A stretch of 64,000 bases of DNA, taken from Rhodocyclaceae bacterium. Its GTDB lineage: Bacteria > Pseudomonadota > Gammaproteobacteria > Burkholderiales > Rhodocyclaceae. Of the stretch, positions 39,015 through 48,220 are shown one piece after another. Made by a program: the position numbers and the translations under genes. Every line of letters starts with the position of its first letter. Position 1 is the first letter of the stretch. The notes below the pieces were generated by a model. The model was not told the DNA's origin. It was given only the letters and a program-made list of their open reading frames with translations, and did not search any database. The DNA lies in assembly GCA_018262775.1 (NCBI GenBank), contig JADFDU010000054.1:55651-119650 (forward strand). The letters run 5' to 3'.

Positions 39015-39054
39015 TACAATCCCCACGGATTTCTCTGGTCCCCAAGACATGATC

Positions 39055-39402
39055 ATGCGCCGCATCCTTCTTGCCTGCCTCCTCGCCATTGCGTTGCCCA
39101 TTGCGTTGCCCCTCGCCGCGCAGGAACGCCCCGCCAATCTGCAACCGGTGCCCGAACCGCCGCCACCGCCACCGGGCTACCAGCCCGATCCGGCCCTGGA
39201 GCCACAGGTGACCATCATCAAGCGCGGCGCGGACAAGGTGGAGGAATACCGCATCAATGGCCGGCTCTACATGGTCAAGGTAACGCCGCCGCACGGCGTG
39301 CCCTACTATCTGGTCGACGACAAGGGCGATGGCCGCATGACGCGCCAGGAGCCGCTGGACTCGGGTCTGCGCGTACCGATGTGGGTGATCGGCACCTTCT
39401 GA
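39055..39402 (+). CDS. DUF2782 secreted protein
   Basis: 115 residues: signal peptide, a proline-rich stretch (VPEPPPPPPGYQ) and a small domain including RGADKVEEYRINGRLYMVKVTP and VPMWVIGTF. Matches the uncharacterised DUF2782 family, often next to polA in betaproteobacteria. An ATG at 39049 could add two residues. Confidence 0.85.
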   Translation: MRRILLACLLAIALPIALPLAAQERPANLQPVPEPPPPPPGYQPDPALEPQVTIIKRGADKVEEYRINGRLYMVKVTPPHGVPYYLVDDKGDGRMTRQEPLDSGLRVPMWVIGTF

Positions 39403-39457
39403 TACGAGGTACAGCAAGCGCCGGCGCAGACGATATCAATAAGAAGGGGAGGCAGCC

Positions 39458-40219
39458 ATGAGCGAAGAAAATCCGTTTCTCGTTCCAGGGGGAAGTTCGG
39501 GCCAGGCCGGTGGCAACTTCGACCCGGCCGGCCGCAGCGTCGATGCCGGCCGCGGCATCGAGTGGCTGAAGCAGGGCTGGCAGCTGTTTACCAAAAACCC
39601 CGGTATGTGGATCGCCATCACCGTCATCCTGATGGTGATCGCCGTCGTCCTCAACTTCATCCCCGTCGCCGGTTCGCTGCTGCTGAACTTCCTCATGCCG
39701 GTGTTCGCCGGCGGCATCCTGCTCGGCTGCAAATCGCTAGCTGAAGGCGGCGACATCGCCATCGACACCCTCTTCGCCGGCTTCAAGCAGAATACCGGCA
39801 ATCTCATCATGGTCGGCGTCTTCTACCTCGTCGGTGTGCTCATTATCACCGTGCTGGTCTTCATGATCGGCGGCGGTGCCGCCCTGACCGGCGGGATGAT
39901 CGGTCATGGCCCGGGCATGGGCATGGCTTTCGGGGGTTTCCTCCTCGCCATGCTGGTCATGCTGGTACTGCTGGTGCCGTTGGCGATGGCCGTCTGGTTC
40001 GCCCCGGCGCTGGTGGTATTCCACAACGTCGCGCCGCTGGAAGCCATGAAAGCCAGTTTTTTCGTGTGCCTGAAGAACTTCGCCCCCTTTCTGGTCTATG
40101 GCGTGATCCTGTTGGTGCTCTGCATCATTGCGATGATTCCCTTCGGCCTCGGCATGCTGGTGATGGTGCCGGTGATGATGGGATCGATCTATGCGTCGTA
40201 TGTGGAGATCTTTGAGTAA
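39458..40219 (+). CDS. BPSS1780-family membrane protein 1
   Basis: 253 residues with about six membrane helices. N-terminal RGIEWLKQGWQLFTKNPGMW and VWFAPALVVFHNVAPLEAMKASF are family hallmarks. GGGGAGG precedes the ATG. The function of the family is unknown; it is paralogous to the next gene. Confidence 0.8.
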   Translation: MSEENPFLVPGGSSGQAGGNFDPAGRSVDAGRGIEWLKQGWQLFTKNPGMWIAITVILMVIAVVLNFIPVAGSLLLNFLMPVFAGGILLGCKSLAEGGDIAIDTLFAGFKQNTGNLIMVGVFYLVGVLIITVLVFMIGGGAALTGGMIGHGPGMGMAFGGFLLAMLVMLVLLVPLAMAVWFAPALVVFHNVAPLEAMKASFFVCLKNFAPFLVYGVILLVLCIIAMIPFGLGMLVMVPVMMGSIYASYVEIFE

Positions 40220-40265
40220 TCGCGCCATGGTCACCATGGCGCCGACACGCCGCCGCATCCGCTGA

Positions 40266-41075
40266 ATGCAGGCCCGCCAACTGCCCGCCATTCGCGGCTG
40301 GAGCTGGATCGTCGAAGGCTTCCGCTTGTTCCGTACCAATCCCGCGCTGCTGACCTTCCTGGTGTTCGGCTACTGGCTGACGCTGGTGTTCCTCAATTTG
40401 CTGCCGTTCATCGGCGTGGCACTCGCGCCCCTGTGCGTGCCGGCGCTGTCGGTCGGCGTCATGAATGGTTGCCGCTCGCTCGAGCGCGAGGATGGCAGTG
40501 GCAATGGCAACAGCAATGGCTTCGGGATGCTGTTCTCCGGCTTCCAGAACAACGGCCGAGTCCTGCTTGTCCTCGGCGCGGCCTACCTCGTCGGCTCGCT
40601 CGCGGTGTTTGCGGCGAGTGCCGTGGTCGACGGCGGGGCGCTGTTCAGCGTCATGATGACCGGACAGCCGCCGCCCGACGATCTCCTGCAAAACGAGCAG
40701 ATGATGCTGGCCCTGCAGGTGGCCCTGATTCTCATGGTGCCGCTGCTCATGGCCTTCTGGTTCGCCCCTCTGCTGGCGGCCTGGGAGGGCATGCCAGCCA
40801 TGAAGGCGCTGTTCTTCAGCTTCATCGCCTGCGCGCGCAACTGGCGCCCCTTCGTGCTCTATGGCCTCGGCGTAGCCTTCATCAGCGCCATCCTGCCCGG
40901 CGTCCTGCTCGGTATCGTCGGCGCCGCATCTGCGTCGCTGCTGAGAATGATCGCGGTGGCGATTTCCCTGCCGCTGTTGTTCGTCTTCGTGCCGACGCTG
41001 TTCGCCAGCTTCTACGTCAGCTACCGTGACGTCTTCGTCCGCGCCGACGACGTGGTTGCCACGGTTGATGCCTGA
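40266..41075 (+). CDS. BPSS1780-family membrane protein 2
   Basis: 269 residues with several membrane helices and the same layout as the previous gene: GWSWIVEGFRLFRTNPALL and FWFAPLLAAWEGMPAMKALFFSF. A tandem paralogue pair. Its stop overlaps the start of nadD by eight bases. Confidence 0.8.
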   Translation: MQARQLPAIRGWSWIVEGFRLFRTNPALLTFLVFGYWLTLVFLNLLPFIGVALAPLCVPALSVGVMNGCRSLEREDGSGNGNSNGFGMLFSGFQNNGRVLLVLGAAYLVGSLAVFAASAVVDGGALFSVMMTGQPPPDDLLQNEQMMLALQVALILMVPLLMAFWFAPLLAAWEGMPAMKALFFSFIACARNWRPFVLYGLGVAFISAILPGVLLGIVGAASASLLRMIAVAISLPLLFVFVPTLFASFYVSYRDVFVRADDVVATVDA

Positions 41076-41760
41076 GGACCCCTTGTCTGGCCCACCTGGC
41101 CTGCCCGGTCCGCTCGGGCTGTTGGGCGGCACCTTCGATCCGATCCACTTCGGTCATCTGCGCCTCGCCGAGGAGGCACGCGAGGCGCTCGATCTGGCCG
41201 CAGTGCATTGGATTCCCGCCGGCCAGCCGCCGCACCGGCAGGCACCGCGCGTGGCGGCGACGCATCGCCTGGAAATGGTGCGGCGTGCGCTGGCCGGCAA
41301 CCCCGCCTTCACGGTAGACGACGCCGAAATGCGTGCGACTGCACCCAGCTACACCGTGACCACGCTCGAACGCCTGCGTGCAGCGTCGGACCGCCGCCCG
41401 CTGGTGCTGCTGATGGGGGCCGACGCCTTTCTCGAACTTGCCACCTGGCACCGCTGGCGCGACCTTTTCACGCTCGCACACATCGGCGTGGCGACGCGCC
41501 CGGGCTTCGAACTGTCTGCGGAGGCGTTCCCGGCAGAACTGGCCGAGGCCTGCGCGCAGCGGCTGGAGCGCAACCCTGATGCATTGCGCGAAGCGCCTGC
41601 CGGCCGCGTCGTCGCGTTCGCCATGACACCGCTGGCCATCTCCGCTTCGCTGCTGCGCACACGCCTGGCGGCAGGGCAGAGCGTGCGCTATTTGCTCCCC
41701 GATCCCGTGCGGGAGTATATTGATCAACATTACTTGTACAGAATGCCTGATGGACGTTAA
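41068..41760 (+). CDS. nadD: Nicotinate-nucleotide adenylyltransferase
   Basis: 230 residues: GLLGGTFDPIHFGHLRLAEEA, the nucleotidyltransferase HxGH site, and ISASLLRTRLAAGQSVRYLLPDPVREYI near the end. Makes deamido-NAD. ATG at 41068 overlaps the previous stop. First gene of nadD-rsfS-rlmH-maf. Confidence 0.96.
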   Translation: MPEDPLSGPPGLPGPLGLLGGTFDPIHFGHLRLAEEAREALDLAAVHWIPAGQPPHRQAPRVAATHRLEMVRRALAGNPAFTVDDAEMRATAPSYTVTTLERLRAASDRRPLVLLMGADAFLELATWHRWRDLFTLAHIGVATRPGFELSAEAFPAELAEACAQRLERNPDALREAPAGRVVAFAMTPLAISASLLRTRLAAGQSVRYLLPDPVREYIDQHYLYRMPDGR

Positions 41761-42109
41761 AAAACTGCAGAAGGTCGCCGTCGGCGCGCTCGAAGACATC
41801 AAGGCGCGCGACATCGAAGTCATCAACACCACCAGGATATCTTCCCTCTTCGACCGCATCATCATTGCCAGCGCCGACTCGGCGCGGCAGACCAAATCGC
41901 TTGCTCGCAGTGTGCAGAACAGGGTGCTTGAAGCCGGCGGCCGCGTGCTCGGCATGGAAGGCGAGGGAACCGGCGACTGGATCGTCGTCGACCTCGGCGA
42001 CATCGTCGTGCACATCATGCAGCCGGCGGTGCGCAGCTACTACAACCTCGAAGAGCTCTGGTCGGCCAGGCCGGCGGCGCGCAAGCCATCCGCCGCTGGC
42101 GGCGGATGA
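41750..42109 (+). CDS. rsfS: Ribosomal silencing factor RsfS
   Basis: 119 residues of the Iojap/RsfS family: [44 protein letters not shown] and YYNLEELW. It binds uL14 and blocks subunit joining under starvation. ATG at 41750 overlaps nadD. Confidence 0.96.
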   Translation: MDVKKLQKVAVGALEDIKARDIEVINTTRISSLFDRIIIASADSARQTKSLARSVQNRVLEAGGRVLGMEGEGTGDWIVVDLGDIVVHIMQPAVRSYYNLEELWSARPAARKPSAAGGG

Positions 42110-42576
42110 AGCTGCTCCTGGCCGCCGTTGGCACGCGCATGCCAACATGGGCGGACGCGGCCTTCGCGGAATTCGCCCGGCGCATGCCGCGCGAGCTGCC
42201 GCTCGAACTCAAGGAGATCAAGGCCGAGCCACGCAGCGGCGGCAAGCCGGTGGAGGCCCTGCAGTCCGCCGAAGCCGGCCGCATCAGGGCGGCGCTGCCG
42301 GCGCGTAGCCGACTCGTGGTGCTGGATGAACGTGGCGCGGATCTGACCACGCAACAGTTGGCCGCCCGCCTGCGCCAATGGATGGAAACGGGCGACGATG
42401 TGGCCTTCGCCATCGGCGGACCGGACGGCCTGGCGACGGACCTCAAGTCCACCGCGGATGAAACCATGCGCCTGTCGAGCCTGACGCTGCCGCATGCGCT
42501 GGCGCGCGTACTGCTGGCCGAGGCGCTGTATCGCGCCGCCAGCCTGCTGAAGAACCATCCCTACCATCGGGAATGA
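42106..42576 (+). CDS. rlmH: 23S rRNA (pseudouridine1915-N3)-methyltransferase
   Basis: 156 residues of the SPOUT fold: [27 protein letters not shown] and [24 protein letters not shown] overlap with rsfS. Methylates pseudouridine 1915 of 23S rRNA. Confidence 0.97.
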   Translation: MKLLLAAVGTRMPTWADAAFAEFARRMPRELPLELKEIKAEPRSGGKPVEALQSAEAGRIRAALPARSRLVVLDERGADLTTQQLAARLRQWMETGDDVAFAIGGPDGLATDLKSTADETMRLSSLTLPHALARVLLAEALYRAASLLKNHPYHRE

Positions 42577-42583
42577 TTCTGGA

Positions 42584-42720
42584 AACCGCATTAAACGCAG
42601 AGGACACAGAGGACACAGAGGACACAGAGAAAAACCGAGAGAACACAGAGGGTCGCAGGCAGGGAGTGACTCATCCGAAGAGTGAATTGGATTCATCTCT
42701 GTGTCCTCTGTGTTGAAAGA
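42584..42720. repeat. CACAGAG-type inverted repeat between rlmH and maf
   Basis: About 25 bases of ACACAGAGG tandem units are followed, about 70 bases on, by the complement CTCTGTGTCCTCTGTG. The arms would form a long hairpin. A similar element lies at 57770-57866. Confidence 0.8.
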
Positions 42721-42743
42721 GGTAGGCAACTGAGGTTTTAAAG

Positions 42744-43361
42744 ATGATTTCTCTTGAGCCCCGCATCTATCTCGCCTCGCGCAGCCCGCGCCGGCGCGAG
42801 CTGCTGACGCAGATCGGCGTGCGCTTTGAGCTGCTGATGTTCCGCGGCATCCCGCGCGAGGACCCCGATGTCGACGAGGCCGTGCTGCCGCAGGAAAGCC
42901 CGGAGGATTATGTCGCGCGCGTGACGCTGGCCAAGGCCGAGGCCGGCGCGCGGCGCATCCGCGAACGGCATCTGATCCCGCACCCCGTGCTCGCCGCCGA
43001 CACCACCGTGGAAATCGACGGCCACGTCATCGGCAAGCCCGAGCACGAGGCGGACGCCATGGCGATCCTGCGGCGCCTGTCCGGCCGCAGCCATCGCGTG
43101 CTGACGGCCGTGGCGATCGCCGATTTCGAGCGGGTCGAATTCCTCCTCAATGTCAGCGAGGTACGTTTCCGCGCGCTGGAAAACGAGGAAATCCGCCGCT
43201 ATGTCGCCAGCGGCGAGCCGCTCGACAAGGCCGGTGCCTATGGCATCCAGGGGCGCGCCGCGATCTTCATTGAAGAAATCAAGGGTTCCTATAGCGGCAT
43301 TATGGGATTGCCCCTTTACGAAACTGCCCTTCTTCTGCGACGCTTCGGTTATCCAATATAA
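42744..43361 (+). CDS. maf: Maf-family nucleotide pyrophosphatase
   Basis: 205 residues: [28 protein letters not shown] and [30 protein letters not shown]. This matches the dTTP/UTP-type (YhdE) Maf branch, which removes non-canonical nucleotides. Follows rlmH after the repeat. Confidence 0.93.
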   Translation: MISLEPRIYLASRSPRRRELLTQIGVRFELLMFRGIPREDPDVDEAVLPQESPEDYVARVTLAKAEAGARRIRERHLIPHPVLAADTTVEIDGHVIGKPEHEADAMAILRRLSGRSHRVLTAVAIADFERVEFLLNVSEVRFRALENEEIRRYVASGEPLDKAGAYGIQGRAAIFIEEIKGSYSGIMGLPLYETALLLRRFGYPI

Positions 43362-43375
43362 AAACGGGGACAAAA

Positions 43376-43870
43376 ATGAGCGCAATGAACTGGTTCAAGC
43401 GCATTCTGGGACAGGATACCGGGGCGGCTTCCCAGCCGCCCGCCAATACTGCGACCGCGACTCCGGCCGCCCCGCCGCCCGCCGACCCCTCGGCGGAGGT
43501 TGCCGGCCTCAACTTCATGACGGCCATCGAGGCGCACATCAAGTGGAAGAGCCGTCTGGAGAGCTATGTCAACGGCACCAGCAACGAAGACCTCAAGGCC
43601 GAGGTGATTTACCGCGACGACCAGTGCCTGCTGGGCAAGTGGATCTACGGCACGGGCGGCGAGCGCTTCGGCACGATTGACGCCTTCGGCGACATGAAAG
43701 GCCAGCACACTCTTTTTCACCAATGCGCAGGGACAGTGGTCGAAACCGCCCAGGCCGGCAGGAAAGAGGAGGCGCTGCGCCTGCTGCAGTACGGTGACTA
43801 CGTGCGTGCTTCGGAACAGGTCAAGCGCCAGCTCGCCAAGCTCTACGTGCGACTGAACACCAGCGCCTGA
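43376..43870 (+). CDS. CZB-domain zinc-binding protein
   Basis: 164 residues: a short basic N terminus, an Ala/Pro-rich linker, then a helical CZB domain with HIKWKSRLESY, CLLGKWIYG and HTLFHQCAG, giving His/Cys/His/His zinc ligands. CZB domains sense zinc or oxidants in chemoreceptors and diguanylate cyclases; here the domain stands alone without a partner domain. It sits between maf and rng, 14 bases after maf. Confidence 0.85.
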   Translation: MSAMNWFKRILGQDTGAASQPPANTATATPAAPPPADPSAEVAGLNFMTAIEAHIKWKSRLESYVNGTSNEDLKAEVIYRDDQCLLGKWIYGTGGERFGTIDAFGDMKGQHTLFHQCAGTVVETAQAGRKEEALRLLQYGDYVRASEQVKRQLAKLYVRLNTSA

Positions 43871-43898
43871 TACACTCAACTCATAACCAACAGCACTG

Positions 43899-43957
43899 GG
43901 CCGCGCAGCGGCGAACACCCGTCACCCCCCTTCCGCGGGAAGGGGGCCGGGGGGATG
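43899..43957. repeat. Diverged third copy of the structured repeat
   Basis: Contains GTCACCCCCCTTCCGCGGGAAGG and GGGGGGATGG blocks matching the plus-strand half of the 48106-48217 copy (GTCACCCCTTTCCTCGGGAAAGG...GGGGGATAGG), plus a reduced GCCGCGC stem. It is oriented opposite to rng, which begins 11 bases later. Confidence 0.6.
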
Positions 43958-43967
43958 GTACAAAACA

Positions 43968-45473
43968 ATGAATGAGGAATTCCTCGTCAACTTCACCCCG
44001 CAGGAAACGCGCGTCGCCCTCATGCAGGGCGGCGTCGTGCAGGAACTGCACATCGAGCGCACCGCTTCCTGCGGCCTCGTCGGCAATGTCTATCTCGGCC
44101 GCGTCGTGCGCGTGCTGCCGGGTATGCAGTCGGCCTTCATCGACATCGGTCTGGAGCGTACCGCCTTCCTGCATGTGGCCGACATCTGGGAGCAACGCCA
44201 GAATGGCCAGGGCGGCCAGGGTGGCCAGGGTGGACATAACGGAGAGAAGGCCAACGGCGATGGCCCCAGGCCAATCGAGAAGATTCTCTCCGAGGGGCAG
44301 AACCTCATCGTGCAGGTGCTGAAGGACCCCATCGGCACCAAGGGCGCACGCCTGTCCACGCAGACCAGCATCGCTGGCCGCCTGCTCGTCTACCTGCCGC
44401 AGGAAAAGCACATCGGCATCTCGCAGCGCATCGAGAGCGAAGCCGAGCGCGTGCAGCTCCGGGAAAAGTTGCAGCAGCTCGTGCCGGCAGACGAGCCGGG
44501 CGGCTTCATCGTGCGCACCATGGCGGAAAAGGCCAGCGACGAGGAGCTGGCCGGCGACATCGTCTACCTGCGCAAGATGTGGGCCGAGGCGAAAAACGCC
44601 GCGGTCAGCGCCCACCCGCCCGCGCTGCTCTATCAGGATCTGACGCTGGGCCAGCGCCTGCTGCGCGACCTGGTGACGCCGGACACCGCGCGCATTCACA
44701 TCGATTCGCGCGAGAACTTCCAGAAGCTGTCCGCCTTCGCGCAGGAATACATGCCGCAGCTGGTCGGACTGCTGGAGCACTACACCGGCGAGCGGCCGCT
44801 GTTCGACCTGCATGGCGTCGAGGACGAGATCGAGAAGGCGCTGGCGCGTCGCGTCGACCTCAAGTCCGGCGGCTACCTGATCATCGACCAGACCGAGGCG
44901 ATGACCACCATCGACGTCAACACCGGCGGCTTCGTCGGCCTGCGCAATTTCGACGACACCATCTTCAAGACTAACCTGGAGGCGGCGCAGACCATCGCGC
45001 GGCAACTCCGGCTGCGCAACCTCGGCGGCATCATCATCCTCGACTTCATCGACATGGAGAACGAGGAGCACAAAGCCGCGGTGCTGGCGGAGCTGAACAA
45101 GACCCTCGGCCGCGATCACACGCGCATGTCGGTGAACGGCTTTACCGCGCTCGGCCTGGTGGAGATGACGCGTAAAAGAACGCGCGAATCGCTCGCCCAT
45201 GTGCTGTGCGAGCCCTGCCCGACCTGTGGCGGGCGCGGTGAGGTGAGGACGGCGCGCACCATGTGCTACGAGGTGCTGCGCGAACTGCTGCGCGAGGCGC
45301 GCCAGTTCGACGCACGCGAGTACCGCGTGCTGGCTGCGCCGTCGGTCACCGACCTGTTTCTCGACGAGGAATCGCAGTCGCTGGCCATGCTCTCGGATTT
45401 CATCGGCAAGCCGATATCCCTGCAGGCCGAATCGGGCTACACTCAGGAGCAGTTCGACATCGTCCTGATGTAA
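43968..45473 (+). CDS. rng: Ribonuclease G
   Basis: 501 residues: S1 RNA-binding domain (about 35-130, GNVYLGRVVRVLPGMQSAFIDIG), the DNase I-like catalytic centre (TIDVNTGGFVG, IIILDFIDME) and the Zn-link CPTCGG. It processes 16S rRNA and mRNA. A Gly/Gln repeat (NGQGGQGGQGGHNG, about 79-92) is inserted in the S1 domain. Confidence 0.95.
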   Translation: MNEEFLVNFTPQETRVALMQGGVVQELHIERTASCGLVGNVYLGRVVRVLPGMQSAFIDIGLERTAFLHVADIWEQRQNGQGGQGGQGGHNGEKANGDGPRPIEKILSEGQNLIVQVLKDPIGTKGARLSTQTSIAGRLLVYLPQEKHIGISQRIESEAERVQLREKLQQLVPADEPGGFIVRTMAEKASDEELAGDIVYLRKMWAEAKNAAVSAHPPALLYQDLTLGQRLLRDLVTPDTARIHIDSRENFQKLSAFAQEYMPQLVGLLEHYTGERPLFDLHGVEDEIEKALARRVDLKSGGYLIIDQTEAMTTIDVNTGGFVGLRNFDDTIFKTNLEAAQTIARQLRLRNLGGIIILDFIDMENEEHKAAVLAELNKTLGRDHTRMSVNGFTALGLVEMTRKRTRESLAHVLCEPCPTCGGRGEVRTARTMCYEVLRELLREARQFDAREYRVLAAPSVTDLFLDEESQSLAMLSDFIGKPISLQAESGYTQEQFDIVLM

Positions 45474-45483
45474 GGAGGAACGC

Positions 45484-46941
45484 GTGGTCAGCACGATCAG
45501 TGTGCCGCTGTGGCTGTTCCTGATCATCGCGCTGCTGGCCGCCTGGGCTGTCGGCGTGCTGTTGCTGGCGCCGGGCATGCGCTGGTTCTTCCGCCGCCGC
45601 ATCAATACCGTCATCGAAGAACTCAACACCCGCCTGAAGATCGAGCTGCCGTCGTTCAAGCTGACGCGGCGCGAGGTGCTCATCGACCGCCTCTTCCACG
45701 ATCCACGCATCCAAGCGGCGGCCGAGGCGCATGTGCGCGAGACCGGCGAGCCGCTCGTCGACGTGCGCCGCCGCATCAACCGTTACGCGCGCGAAATCGT
45801 CCCGTCCTTCAACGCCTACCTCTACTTCCGCATCGGCTACTGGCTGGCGAAGAGCGTGGCGCGCCTGCTCTACCGCGTGCGCCTCGGCTATGCCGACGAG
45901 GCCGGGCTGGCGGCGGTCGATCCGAAATCCACCGTGGTGTTCGTCATGAACCACCGCAGCAACATGGACTACGTGCTGGTGGCCTTCCTCGCCGCCGAGC
46001 AGACGGCGCTGTCCTATGCGGTCGGCGAGTGGGCGCGGGTGTGGCCGCTGCAGGCGCTGATCCGCTCCATGGGTGCCTTCTTCGTGCGACGCAATTCCGG
46101 CGACCCGCTCTACCGCAACGTGCTGTCGTGCTATGTGGCTATGGCCACCGAGGCCGGCGTGCCGCAGGCATTGTTTCCCGAGGGCGGTCTCACCGTCGAT
46201 GGCGCCCTGCGCCAGCCGCGCTTCGGCCTGCTCGACTACATGGTGAAATCCTTTCGCGCCGACGTCGGGCGCGACCTGGTGTTCATCCCCGTCGGCCTCA
46301 ACTACGACCGCGTGCTCGAGGATCGCAGCCAGTTGCTCAAGCTGCAGGAAGACCGGCGGCGGCGCGGTGCGCTTTCCGCCGTGTCGGTGACACTGACTTT
46401 CGGCGCGCGCAACCTGTGGCAGATGTTGACCGGCAACTGGTACCGTTTCGGCTATGCCTGCGTGAATTTCGGCAGCCCAGTATCGATGCGGCGGTACGTT
46501 GCAAAGCGTGGTGTGGATTTTACGATGCTCGACGAAGACAGCCGCCGCCGCGAAGTGGAAGCGCTGGGCCGCCACCTGATGCAGGCCATCGGCAGCGTCA
46601 TTCCGGTGGTGCCGGTGGCGCTGGTGGCGCAGGTGTTCCGCGTCGACCCGGACAAGGCACGCACGGAACTGGAGATCAAGTCGGCAGCGCTGGATCTGCT
46701 GCACGAATGGAAAGCGCGCGGCGCGCACATCTACATCCCGCGCCAGGACCAGGACTACGCCATCGGCGTCGGCCTGCGCATGCTGACGCTGCGCCATGTC
46801 GTCGAGGAACGCGACGGCCTCTTCCAGGCCGTGCCGGCGAACCTGCCGGTGCTGGCCTACTACGCCAACTCGATCGCCCACTTCACCGGCGAGATTGCGC
46901 ATGCGGTGCCGGTGGCCGCTGCTGCGCCGGTCGTTACCTGA
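45484..46941 (+). CDS. PlsB/PlsC-like acyltransferase
   Basis: 485 residues: an N-terminal membrane helix (about 9-30), then an acyltransferase domain with NHRSNMDY (His156, Asp161, the HX4D motif) and a FPEGGLTVDG block. Such proteins acylate glycerol 3-phosphate or lysophosphatidic acid. GTG start has TAAGGAGG upstream, 10 bases after rng. Exact acceptor uncertain. Confidence 0.85.
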   Translation: MVSTISVPLWLFLIIALLAAWAVGVLLLAPGMRWFFRRRINTVIEELNTRLKIELPSFKLTRREVLIDRLFHDPRIQAAAEAHVRETGEPLVDVRRRINRYAREIVPSFNAYLYFRIGYWLAKSVARLLYRVRLGYADEAGLAAVDPKSTVVFVMNHRSNMDYVLVAFLAAEQTALSYAVGEWARVWPLQALIRSMGAFFVRRNSGDPLYRNVLSCYVAMATEAGVPQALFPEGGLTVDGALRQPRFGLLDYMVKSFRADVGRDLVFIPVGLNYDRVLEDRSQLLKLQEDRRRRGALSAVSVTLTFGARNLWQMLTGNWYRFGYACVNFGSPVSMRRYVAKRGVDFTMLDEDSRRREVEALGRHLMQAIGSVIPVVPVALVAQVFRVDPDKARTELEIKSAALDLLHEWKARGAHIYIPRQDQDYAIGVGLRMLTLRHVVEERDGLFQAVPANLPVLAYYANSIAHFTGEIAHAVPVAAAAPVVT

Positions 46942-46944
46942 TTT

Positions 46945-48105
46945 TTACAAATCGCGTGCGCTGCGAAAGCCGATGAAAATGTCATCGCGCTGCGGCTCGT
47001 AGAAATTGCGGAACACCGCATCGAGCAGGCGAGTCGGCGTGGCGAAGGAACCGCCGCGCACGGCACGGTGCGTATGGAACCACAGACGCGAGTAATCTTC
47101 GTAGGGGTCCGGCGAAAATCCGGCGTAGGGTGCGAACGGGCTGGCCGTCCATTGCCACACATGGCCCCATGGATTGAAGTCCTTGCCGAAGGTTTTCGCG
47201 GCGCACTCCCACTCGGCCTCCGTCGGCAGGCGCCGTTCGGCCCAGGCGCACCAGGCCTCGGCTTCGAAGGCGCTGACGTGAAAGACGGGCTCGGCCGGCG
47301 CAAGTGGAAGCCACGCATCGAAGGCCAGCCGCTCCCAGCCTTGCGCTCCGCGGCGCCAGGTGCGCGGCGCGCGGCGACCCGTTGCGGTGAGCCATTGACG
47401 CCCGGCCTCGCTCCACCACTGCGGTTGCGCATAGCCGCCGTCCTCGATGAATGCCCGATATTCCGCGTTGCTCACTGGCCGCCGGTCGATGGCGAAGGGC
47501 GCCAATCTTTCTGAGTGCGCCCATTTCTCGTTGTCGAAGACAAAGCCGGCGCCTTCATGCGAACCGATTTCAACCTCACCGCCGGGAAAGCACAATTCTC
47601 CGTCTTCGCCCAGCGTCGGTGGGCCCCGCCGGATGCCTGTGTCAGAGGGCAGCGCCACGCCCAGCGTCTGCAGCGTGTACTGCAGCGCCTCGCAATGCAT
47701 GTCCTCGTGGTAGAGAGAGAGTTGAAAGAAATAGGCATCCACGGAACCGGCGTCGAGCGCCGCATGGGTGGCGTCGAGTACGCCGGCAAGATAGGCGCGG
47801 GTCGCATCCAGGTCCGGCAGGTCCAGCGTCCAGCGCGTCGAATGCTCGACGCGGCCGGAGTCGTACCAGCGGTCGCCGTCGGCGAGGAAGCGTGACGGTG
47901 CGAGATCGCCGTTGTGCTGGCGCAGGCACCAGCGCTCGGCGAACCAGGCGACATGGCCGATTTCCCAGCGCGGCGGGTTGATGATTTTCTCGTAGGGAAC
48001 TGCTTGCCAGAGTGCCGGCCGCAGCTCGGCGTAGATCGCCAGCAGCCGTGCGCGAGTGTCGTCCAGTGCAGCATGCAATTCTGCGGTGGTGAAGTTGCGG
48101 CTCAT
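46945..48105 (-). CDS. egtB: EgtB-type sulfoxide synthase (ergothioneine biosynthesis)
   Basis: 386 residues: N-terminal DinB-like iron-binding domain (His51 in EIGHVAWF; HX3HXE at His133, His137, Glu139) and a C-terminal FGE-sulfatase domain (SNAEYRAFIEDGGY, PTEAEWE, GFRSARDL). It joins cysteine or glutamylcysteine to hercynine. EgtD lies upstream on the same strand. A selenoneine-type SenA role cannot be excluded. Its ATG follows the structured repeat copy 2 directly. Confidence 0.85.
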   Translation of the reverse strand: MSRNFTTAELHAALDDTRARLLAIYAELRPALWQAVPYEKIINPPRWEIGHVAWFAERWCLRQHNGDLAPSRFLADGDRWYDSGRVEHSTRWTLDLPDLDATRAYLAGVLDATHAALDAGSVDAYFFQLSLYHEDMHCEALQYTLQTLGVALPSDTGIRRGPPTLGEDGELCFPGGEVEIGSHEGAGFVFDNEKWAHSERLAPFAIDRRPVSNAEYRAFIEDGGYAQPQWWSEAGRQWLTATGRRAPRTWRRGAQGWERLAFDAWLPLAPAEPVFHVSAFEAEAWCAWAERRLPTEAEWECAAKTFGKDFNPWGHVWQWTASPFAPYAGFSPDPYEDYSRLWFHTHRAVRGGSFATPTRLLDAVFRNFYEPQRDDIFIGFRSARDL

Positions 48106-48217
48106 GCCGCTTCCGCTGGGCCGCCCCGAGGAGGCGGCAAGTCATTACACGGAAGCCGCGCATGGCGCGGCTGAACTGCTGTCACCCCTTTCCTCGGGAA
48201 AGGAGTTGGGGGATAGG
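48106..48217 (-). repeat. Structured dispersed repeat, copy 2, ending at the egtB start
   Basis: Minus-strand copy of the 23321-23432 repeat. Stem two reads GCCGCGC-CAT-GCGCGGC, two compensated base pairs different from copy 1. The third stem holds GGAAGCGGC right before the ATG at 48105, as in copy 1. Between egtD (stop 48221) and egtB. Confidence 0.85.
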
Positions 48218-48220
48218 CTT

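Noticed and set aside
42584..42720. CACAGAG array considered as a CRISPR array
   Set aside because: Units are short, contiguous and inverted; no unique spacers or cas genes.
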